Below are positions 55,325 to 64,000 of a stretch of 64,000 bases of DNA, one piece after another (position 1 is the stretch's first letter; each line of letters begins with the position of its first letter). Both the position numbers and the translations under genes were made by a program. The notes under the pieces are model-generated. The model searched no databases and had not been told where the DNA came from. It saw nothing but the letters and a program-made list of their open reading frames with translations. The stretch comes from Branchiostoma floridae (Eukaryota > Chordata > Leptocardii > Amphioxiformes > Branchiostomatidae): contig NC_049987.1 in NCBI RefSeq assembly GCF_000003815.2, forward strand, positions 19,162,444-19,226,443, given 5' to 3'.

Positions 55325-56180
55325 CAGTCCCACAGACCACCTGCACCTAGGAAAATGACCCCTTTACCTCAGTGCCTGAGCCCTCAACAAAATGAGGTTA
55401 GCGCTTATGAAGAAAAAGAAGACACAGTGGATAACAGCCCATTACTTCTACGGCATCAAAAAGGCTATGAGACTACCTTCATCAGTCTTCGTACAGGCAT
55501 AAGGCTCTATATGTAAATCGATATGAAAATCTACCTGTTTGAAAAACCTGTCTAGAGATATTGATCTTCAAAAGAGAAGGCAGTAGATTGTAAATGAATC
55601 ATATAAATCAAGGTAAATCGCTACAGCAATCAAATACATCAAATAGAAATCCTCAAGTCGTCAGAACAGGAAAATATGCCCTTCGGTAGGATCGATTTAA
55701 ACAAGATCGATCGACTTAACTCAGGAGATATGAAAACAAAATTTAGAACAAAGGGAAATATGTAACCAGTGAAGCTATGTAGGGCGTAGACGCACCCAGG
55801 AAACAGTGAGATATGAATATCACAACTGACATATATCCACTTTTCAGACCCCCTTCACAGACCCACATAGAAAATAAATATATCTAAAATAGAATGAAAT
55901 ACAAGGACAACATTTAGGAAAAAAGGAATAGGCAACCAAAGCCATATAGGACATATATGCAATCAGGAATAGTAAATTACAAATAACACTATTGGCCACT
56001 TTTCTTCCCGACTCACTTTGCATCTCTTGAAGTTGAACCCACTTAGAAAATCACATTTCGAAAGAAGGTACAGGAAGCGGAGGACATTTGAAGGAGACAT
56101 GGTGAGATGCAAGCTAAGATAACAGAAGGGCAGAAGACTGAATATGCACACAGCCTCTAGTATATCTGAAAGTAGGAGAG
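55325..56180. other. No recognisable feature
   Basis: AT-rich; weak internal duplication around 55790 and 55960 (CCACTTTTC.GACCC-type), not convincing. Confidence 0.35.
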
Positions 56181-56186
56181 CGCTAG

Positions 56187-56540
56187 TTCGCCTGTATCTG
56201 CAGCCTTACCCAATATCCGTTGTTTAAAAAAAACGGGATATCAAATCAACTGACTGTGGTTTCAAATTGCAATATTTTTGCATATATTTTTTTTTTCAAA
56301 ATATTGCACCGTTCACTTGCTTGAAATCCCTAAGTACTCTGTTTTTAAGAACAACAGATATAGGTTACCCGACGGATAAAGGTAAAATTCCATTAGATTT
56401 CAAACAGAACTATGATACTTTTGAAATATTTCATTTTGACACCACTGTCTGTCAACTCCATACCTCTAAATAGTATCCTGTTTTTAAAACAACGGATATA
56501 GGTTACACCATGGATAAAGGTGATCTAGCGTTAGATGACA
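56187..56540. mobile_element. TIR element of the CCTTTATCCGCGG family
   Basis: Left GCGCTAGTTCGCCTGTATCT, right GATAAAGGTGATCTAGCGTTA, with internal ACAACAGATATAGGTTACCC and CTGTGGTTTCAAATTGCAAT blocks. Contains nested terminus copies. Confidence 0.65.
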
Positions 56541-56544
56541 TTTC

Positions 56545-59500
56545 TTACCAATCACCATGAGATCCGCTAGGTTCAGAATACATAGAGTAAGTCCATGAGT
56601 GAGAAAAATATAAATCAGCAAGAGCTCAATCCAATACATTTCAAATGCAATTAAGAACAAGTAATTTGCACACACCTTGCAATATTCCATACCGAGAAGC
56701 CTGAATTTCTTGACTACCGGTAAACCACGTTCTTGCGAGCTTACTACTGTATTTCTTAAAGACGGAGACGAAGAATTCTGCATCTGAAGAAATATGAAAT
56801 GTTGAAGAGTGACTTGTGATAAAATCTCTCCAACCAAAGAGATGGAATGAAGCCAAGTCGTCGAGACGTAAATAACTCCCCATTGGTGGCACCACAAACG
56901 TCAGACGTCTAAATTTACTACGTTGCTATAACAATGGTTACCATGGCTACCAAGACCCTCGAAATACGATCCAAAAGCTCTTAGAATTAGTTTCCCTATA
57001 AATTGTTTCAACACAGCAAAAAGCGTAGATTATGATCTCAATTCCGGCTTATTTTTATAGCATTTCAGTGAACACTACCACTTAGCTAGACGTCACGTTT
57101 TGAAATTGATACTTCCAATGACGTCAGAATGCAAACACTTATACCGAAGTGTGGAAACTAATCAATTATTCCTTAAGGATGATTCTAAAACGAGAACAGG
57201 ATTCTAGGGTTCTATCTAAAACGAAACCCTAGTTGTCAGTGACGTGTGCCAATCAATGCCTTAATAGCAACGCAAGTGGCTGCCTTACTAAATTTAGTTG
57301 ATATCTAGAAGCTCATGATGATACGATTAACATCATACCTATTTGGTTTATATTTTACGTAGATCTTGTGAACCGTAAGTCATTTGAGGTGAAATTGCAC
57401 AACTAATTTTTCTTTTCGTCGAATCAAGTACGTGTTTGTAGGCGAAATTGGTTTTCTCCTCCTCCGCTGATTGACTTTGAACGATACACTCTCTTATTGT
57501 GTCCCTGTAATGCGACGTATATTGATATTGCAGCTGTGTAGAGTAGATTAGATGCCGGCAGAATGTTCCTGTTACCTACGCGATGCATAGTTACGTGTAA
57601 GATACGTTGTGCACGACGCTTTCTGGTAACTTGTTACGGCTTCATGAGTTTATTCAGTTGTGTCGCTTGACGCGAACATTTTTCATCGTTTTGTATAGCT
57701 ACGAATCATATTTATGTTCTTCTTTATTGCTCTGGTGGGAACTGGTTTCGCACGATGTACCTCGGCATGAGGAAATGGCACAAAGTGGGCGATAAAAGGT
57801 ACCTGACGGCAATAGGTGACAGATGACTTTGCCCTACATTACTACTTTCCGAAGCGGAAATGTGCCTTGAAAGTGATACGTCTCAAATAAGCAACCTTTT
57901 TAGACAAACAAGACAAGGATACCACCACTAGAGCAACAAGTTACCGTTAGAATACTTTCTATGTAAGAATCATGCACACTTCTGCTGTGCGAATTTTACC
58001 TACGCAAAATGTATTTTGAACAGACTACTAGTAGAAAAGCAGCATTTTCAGTCAAATACACGGTGTTAACCTTCACATAGTCTAACCTAACAAACTGCCT
58101 CTATGTTTATCCCTACTCAAGCACACTCATTTATATGGTGATCAGCTCCTCCAGCTCTGTCCTGCCACTTGCTACATAACATAATCTAACTCCACAGGGT
58201 GTCTGAAACACCTTCGTTAACCATGACGATCGTCTGGTTCGGGTCATTGACCTTATTTGTTTACAAACTTTGAGGAAGAAGAAAAAAACTCAGAAGAAGA
58301 TATTTTTTTTATTGCAACATATATTTACAAGACATGGTAACGGTACACTCAAGTCATGACTTATATTCATGCCGCCACAGCAAAAGAATACAAATACATG
58401 AATAAATACATACAAGATAAGAAAACAAGATAACAAAATAGCAAGTAAGCAAAGCACTGAAGCAAAAACAACAAATGAAGATTCAAAGATATAAACTGAG
58501 AATATGATGATTAACTAAGTCCCTTAAGACTGGTAGGATGATGTTTGGTCATTATTGAAGCGATTGGTATCTATTAAGAAAGTCTGCACAAACATTAATA
58601 GTTTGGAGTTGTCTGCAGAGGACAGAAAAGAAGATCCTTTTAAAAGCAACTATACTAAATTGTCGTCGGATAGATTGTCCATATCAAAAGAATATTCCCT
58701 CCCTATCAGAAGAATATTCCCTCCCGTGCGGGGAAAAAGGCAGGCCTAGTATTCTTACAATGGTCTTGCCCCCTCCCTCTATATACACACACATCTATTT
58801 CTCGAAGTAAGTACATTAAGTCCTAACGGACCATATTTCTCACATGAATTACTGTAATCTCCACTACATCTCCGCCGGGAAAAACGGTCACATTCGATCG
58901 GGGGTTTCCTATCAAGCACGGACTCTCCATCTTCGTTCTCCAACCAGAGTCAATTCCCGATCGAAAAGCCGCCACACGAATTCCTTATCTGCTCGACAGA
59001 GCGGCAGAGAAGGTCAATATGTGCACCCAATCTCGGTTCCAATTCAGGCAGCATTACGGGTATAAGGTCAGGGGATGAACACATGAATGTAGGGCTGAGA
59101 CTCCAAACTTGTTCCCGGCGCCTACAGCAAATTGCTTTTTTTCTTCATGTCTGATTTAGCATTATAGTAGTGATGTGTACCTATATATATTCGCTGTCGG
59201 CGTCATATTTGCATAGAAATGCGAGCTTCGTGGCAGTATAGTTGTCACACTTCACAAAAGAATCCATACTTCAGTGTATATTCTGAAGTGAAGTTTTATG
59301 TCGGCGAAATTTAATGCTGGGTAGTTTGAAGACAGGGGGAAGCAGACAAATAAAGAGGGAGGATTAGCGACAATTTGTCAAACAGAAACTTCTGAACACC
59401 ACAGTATTTCAAAGGCACACAGCGTAACATAAAGAAAATGTTTGATGTCAAATCTGCTATGGTTCATTTATTGATACCGCCAAAACTGTAGTTTGCAGTT

Positions 59501-61500
59501 TTTGTGAATGTCATTGGTATGAAAATTCTTCTTTTTTTTTTCATTTGACCGTAGGTTAATTGTAAGGGTACAGACAGTAAAAAGTAACAAGTGTCTATTC
59601 TATACAGCTATCTATACGAATGATTCTACATTTTTTACTGGGAGGGTTGACTTCTTCTTTGGAGGTAGTGGCTGATGAAAAGTCCCACGTTTTTAATCAT
59701 CTGTTCCTTTTCAGAACGTAACTGCAACGTGTCCGTTGTTGACAATTTCAATTCTGAAATCCTGATATTGTTATCATAGTCTTGTGAATTTGATTAGTGG
59801 TCCTAAATTAGGCATTCCCATCTACAAAAAGAAATTCTTCTCTCAAAATGCAAGGAACTATACTGACTCAACAAGGATCTTATTCGCCACCCCGAGGTGT
59901 GTCGTAAGAAAATTTAGCTGTCTTGTTTCATCGACCGATCGCGATGCCCAGCCAGTTGGAAGTAGTGCAAAGCAGATTGCATTGGAGGACGCTATGTAGT
60001 CAGAACTGGACTACATGTAGCAAATAGCCAGGCAAAACGCGACAAGCAGCTTACGGCAAATATTCAGAAAAGAAAAAAAATGGGCAATAGGGTCAAAATC
60101 CTTCTACCGTTAGATGTCCCTATTGTGACCCAAAGTGTTAAAGAGACTCTTTAAATGTTTATACAGCTACAACTTTATTTTTACCGCCGTTTTGGTACCC
60201 GTCTGTCAACTTCCTCACTCAGAGCAATATGGCCGATAATGCCACCCCAGGAAAGGAGTTACAAGTCATTAAAACTGCTGCCATAATCATCCCTAGGGAT
60301 ATACAGACGCCTACTCTATTCTTGTTACCGAAAAGGCTGTCACCGCGCTGCTTGAAAAATTCTATGACATCAAATATTCGTTCGCCTTAACAGGTCGGCG
60401 CCGTAACAGGTCACGTCTGTACAAATTTCTCTGATAGTTTGGCAGCAGGCCTGCGGTCGGTAGATACGTGCATACAAGTGTTTCACCACAGCGACTATAG
60501 AATAAAAGTAGTCATTTGGGGCATTGCTTTCGTTCAAGCATTGCCAGAAGAGGTTGTATCAATTGCCTCTAAAGGCTCTTTTGTCAGAATGCGCTCATCT
60601 ATGTAGCTGTGTAGCAACAGAACACAGATTAGCACCATTGTTGGAATCGCTCCACGCTATGTAATGGGATAACTCGTACGTCAGCTACATTTGAAATTAT
60701 TCTACAAACTTTTAAGAGAAAAAAAAACTAAGCCTCAAAATCTGAAACCCGCTTACATTATTCACTGGTTACTATTCACTTGTTACATAGTTACAACTCT
60801 ACCAAATACATATTGTCATGTTACATTAAAGAAAATATAAGTATAGACATTTTAGCGTAGATGTTTCAGGAGAAGCAGTATATTTCCATGTAGTTCTGTC
60901 GTTACAAATTCTTGAACGTTTTGTCCGTCACGAAGACGATTCTCTATTTCCTTTTCGGCAGTTTTCAAGACTTGGCAGACCTGTCTCAAAAGAAATTATT
61001 GTTAGAAACTTTAGCCTTGCTCAAAAATTTGGGCGTTACAATTTCTACGATGCCAGACAATTTCTACTATTCATTTTGTTCCTTTTTGACTGCCAAGATT
61101 AGGATTCGGTCAAAAGGTCCAGTTTTTCTAATGATCATCCTTAGCATGGTGATAAGACCATCCTTTGACTAGTTCTGGTCCGTTTCAAAATTCTCCACTA
61201 TGCTCTGTGCAAAGATATCTATCAGATAACCTTAACTTATGCTATCTTTATTTCCGCAATTTCAACCAGGTCATTATTATATCAAGTTGAACTAAAAAAG
61301 GCTGAAAGGGAAATAACACATAAAAGATAGTGTAATTTTGTCAATATAGTACTCGTGAATTGGACATATTATATGTTAAGCCATTTATGACCTACTAACC
61401 TTTCAAATGTCACCACATAACAGTTGATGAAATGGTGGTGGCACCTATAATCGCCATAGCAGGTGACCAGGGTCAATGAATTGAGTCGAGATCGCTTAAA
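56545..61500. other. Long stretch without a supportable gene or repeat
   Basis: Both strands were read for family motifs and splice-framed exons. Open frames of 60-140 codons occur (for example minus strand 56484-56897), but none resembles a known family, and the longest overlaps the repeat terminus. GC-poor with short homopolymers. A diverged lineage-specific exon could be missed here. Confidence 0.4.
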
Positions 61501-61799
61501 AACGGTATGTAAATTGAATAATCAATATTGGCCTGATTGTTAATTGCTTTGTACCAATCATCAGAGAGTACTTTGTTTATATTGCCCAGAGGAATTGTCG
61601 AATTCATTTAGTAGATTATATAGATCTTGTAATCCCTGCAGACAGTTTGTGCCTCAGGTTGTAGTTCCTCGCTATATCCTGCGCCAGAATGTAGGACTGA
61701 AGCCACTACTTAGCAAAACAATCATGGAAACCCATCATTCCCATTCTCCGTTATGCTCCTTAGAAAATTTAGACAAAATTGCCACTGCAGTTCCAGAGC

Positions 61800-62063
61800 C
61801 AAAACATACATTACGCCTTCTTTACGTCACAAGCTACGGCCACCAAAAAATCAAGACCATAGCATGTCCAGGTCAAAAGATACAAAACATTGAAGTTCTG
61901 CTGCTGTACCAAGGTCACACACCAGGGAGTCCAAAACCATGCCCTTCATCTTTCCAACACCTACCCATATACCAAAAACCATTACAATCCATCCAGAGGT
62001 TGTAGAGTTATGATGACCACAAATATCTGGAAACACAAACACACACACACGCACACACACACA
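61800..62063 (-). repeat. Dispersed repeat with CA/TG microsatellite end
   Basis: AAAATCAAGACCATAGCATG, AAGGTCACACACCAGGGAGT, ACCATTACAATCCATCC and (CA)n: the inverse of the 35.0 kb copy and the most complete member. The 153-codon frame at 61544-62005 runs into it and is rejected as a gene. Confidence 0.65.
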
Positions 62064-62514
62064 CGCAGTATCTATGCAAAAAAATTTCAGCCTCTACAGG
62101 GACTGCAAAGTTGATTGAGAAATACATTTTGAAGTTAATAGCTTGACAATGTACACAATCATGTATTTGTAAACTACTCTTCAGTTATGAACTGTACTTA
62201 ACCCAAGGGGTATATATGAAAAATAAAAGTCTTCATTAATTCAGTATCACTCAGTACATCTGTACTTTACTGTCAGGTTGGTAAAAGAGAAGTCTTGGTC
62301 GAAGAAGTACAATATATATAACTTAATTGCACAACAATTGTACGAGGTACAAAGTATGGCATCTACATATTAACTACAGTGCTATAACTTAACTTAAGGC
62401 TTATCTAACTAATACAGGAGTTGTAGTGTGGGATAAGTTTCTTACGATCATTGGAGGCTTTTACAATCATTTGGGGAATTTCTAATATATATATATATAG
62501 CTATGTTAAAGCTC

Positions 62515-62615
62515 TGTCAAAACGCAGTTACTCAAGCAACTGGATATGATTTTGAAAACGGTCAGACGTTTCAGACAGAATTCACTACCTTTCGTCAGTG
62601 ACACTGAGATTGTGT
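62515..62615 (-). repeat. Penelope-type 3' tail motif
   Basis: CGCAGTTACTCAAGCAACTG, GATATGATTTTGAAAACGG, TCAGACGTTTCAGACAG and CCTTTCGTCAGTGACACTGA. It sits downstream (minus sense) of the endonuclease tail at 62.84-63.21 kb. Confidence 0.6.
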
Positions 62616-62837
62616 CGAAAGAGAGATCTTGGTAAACAGCAGGTTTTATATATGCCGTAACTTTGAATTGCACTGTGAGACATAGTGCTCCAGTAGGCGA
62701 GAGGTTGGAGAAGGAATTGCACACCCCTCCTTCACCAAAAAAATCATGTGCAGGTCAGGCAAACAGGTTGCCGAACCCACCGGCAAGTGCTTGTTTGCCT
62801 GCTCATCTGTCGGGAAAAAAACGACAGGAGGATAAAA

Positions 62838-63215
62838 AAACAACAACTATGAATTGCTATTTAAAGGAAGTGTAGACAAAGTTTAGATAGCCCAATAGGC
62901 TGCAAAACTGAGACAACGTCAAGACAAGGGTAACATAAATTAGCTACCATTGTTTTACGAGGGCTGGGGGAGCCAGGTCCCAAGTGTCTGGAAGTTCGTA
63001 CGTAGGCCTCCTTTCCTGTGGAGAGGTGGGATTGTACGTTATCTCATGTAATACCTCTCTAACTCCCCGTTCGAACCAGCAGGGCTCGCCGTCTATGATA
63101 TCTGTGGATTTTAAAGCTGTGTGGATGGACTCGGTGATTGACGCTGCGCATGGCGATGTACTGGGAGCGCGCGCAGTGAACTGTATCGTGCGAAGGAAAA
63201 TTGATAGATTCATAC
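62838..63215 (-). mobile_element. Penelope-like endonuclease C-terminal segment, copy 1 of a tandem pair
   Basis: The minus frame encodes ASITESIHTALKSTDIID, then EPCWFERGVREVLHEITYNP, then YELPDTWDLAPPAL. It fits the GIY-YIG endonuclease end of Penelope-like elements (SAI.EH......ID.....V.D....WF.RGV.EAI......P.LN...GR..LP..). Confidence 0.6.
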
Positions 63216-63650
63216 CGTAACTATGAATTGAAATCTGAAGGAGGGAAAGACAAAGTTGATATATCCCAATAAGAAACAAAACTAAGACAAAGGTAAGACT
63301 ATACAAATGATTCAAGTAGGTCCTGTTGTTTCAAGTACACGATCTACTATCGTCTCTTGGGGGGGGGGGAGGCAAACGCCTAAAAGTTCGGAACGTATGC
63401 CTCCTTTCCTGTGTGTGTGTGTGTGGGGGGGGGGGGGGTGATTGTACGTTATCTTATGTAATACCTCTCTAACTCCCCGTTCGAACCAGCGGGGCCCGCC
63501 GTCTATGATATCTGTGGATTTAAAAGCTGTGCGGATGGACTCAGTGATTGACGCCGTACATGTTGATGTACTGGGAGCGCGCGCAGTGGACTGTATCGTG
63601 CGAGGGAAAATTAATAGTTGGCTGACGGCGAGGGCGGTCGATCTCGACTG
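63216..63650 (-). mobile_element. Penelope-like endonuclease C-terminal segment, copy 2 of a tandem pair
   Basis: Encodes ASITESIRTAFKSTDIID, then PRWFERGVREVLHKITYN, then is disrupted by a (CA)n / poly(C) expansion (63411-63439 on the plus strand as GT then G runs). The unit offset to copy 1 is about 380 bases, with flanks also duplicated. Confidence 0.6.
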
Positions 63651-63654
63651 CCAA

Positions 63655-64000
63655 TTCCAGACCAATAAACTGCGAGGTGGCGTGTTGACCTCTGACCTTC
63701 GGGTCAGGCCACGTAAAGTAGGGAATGATAAAGTATCACAATTGTAGCTGCCATAACGCAGCTAGAATGCAAATCAGTAACCATTACTTAGTTACTGTAA
63801 TATTATAATGCTGCTGGCATTGTTTCTTCAGTGGTAAAGGCACAGTCTACCTCATTGTAATTGTCTTCCAATACTCCATATCTTAATCAACCATAAAGAT
63901 AGTAACTTTATTGCAAGACTGAACAAGAGTTCGTAGACCTCAGGCCTGCATGAAATGTATTGTGGTGTCTGTAGATCTATTGGGTTTTTTTCCCCCCTTT
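63655..64000. other. No recognisable feature at the window end
   Basis: AT-rich sequence beyond the Penelope-like pair. Confidence 0.4.

Noticed and set aside
56484-56897. 137-codon minus-strand frame
   Set aside because: Its end overlaps a repeat terminus and the peptide has no recognisable domain; kept only as unassigned sequence.
61544-62005. 153-codon plus-strand open frame
   Set aside because: Its second half is the dispersed CATTACAATCC repeat, whose other copies have no such frame; no family resemblance in the first half.
62984-63747. Two similar plus-strand open frames (SCNTSLTPRSNQ... type)
   Set aside because: Antisense shadows of the duplicated Penelope-like endonuclease segment; the minus frame carries the recognisable motifs.

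Overview
The window is animal nuclear DNA. It is AT-rich and non-operonic, with long introns, GT-AG splice sites, dense miniature inverted-repeat elements, tRNA-headed SINEs, and tails of CR1/L2-like, other non-LTR and Penelope-like retroelements. The protein family present and the repeat style fit an invertebrate deuterostome, most likely a cephalochordate (amphioxus, Branchiostoma). That assignment is an inference from style. A run of 100 N marks an assembly gap at 47833-47932.

One protein-coding gene can be supported. It lies on the minus strand across 22924-42433 and has seven coding exons with matching phases: 42433-41743, 34485-34367, 33404-33288, 31715-31528, 26874-26752, 24543-24448 and 23671-22924. 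Joined, they give 2082 bases, or 693 residues. The product is a Golgi type II membrane glycosyltransferase of the beta-1,4-galactosyltransferase family (CAZy GT7). It has a short cytosolic tail, one membrane anchor, a long N-glycosylated stem and a complete catalytic domain (DVD metal motif, WGWGGEDDD loop, M..H metal ligands). It also has an unusual basic C-terminal extension of about 209 residues. At the position of bovine Tyr289 it carries Ile, as invertebrate beta-1,4-N-acetylgalactosaminyltransferases do, so GalNAc transfer is the better prediction. The 3' end of exon 4, with its splice donor, is present three times in tandem.

1-22 kb: no convincing gene. It holds a SINE, non-LTR tails (about 1, 3.7 and 13.4 kb), Harbinger-like MITEs with TTA target duplications, a foldback element at 6.4 kb, Penelope-like tails at 7.2 and 15.7 kb, a Mutator-like MITE with a 9-base target duplication at 9.9-10.3 kb, and several tandem arrays.

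22-43 kb: the glycosyltransferase gene. Its introns hold paired CACTGCAC-type MITEs next to two splice sites, a 615-base foldback in intron 1, and other repeats.

43-64 kb: upstream or intergenic DNA. It holds a tandem array with about 19 CACGTG palindromes (46.4-47.5 kb), a family of elements with the CCTTTATCCGCGG terminus in several arrangements, rearranged TIR elements at 48.8 and 54.5-55.0 kb, two further SINE-like units, non-LTR tails, and a tandemly duplicated Penelope-like endonuclease tail at 62.8-63.65 kb.
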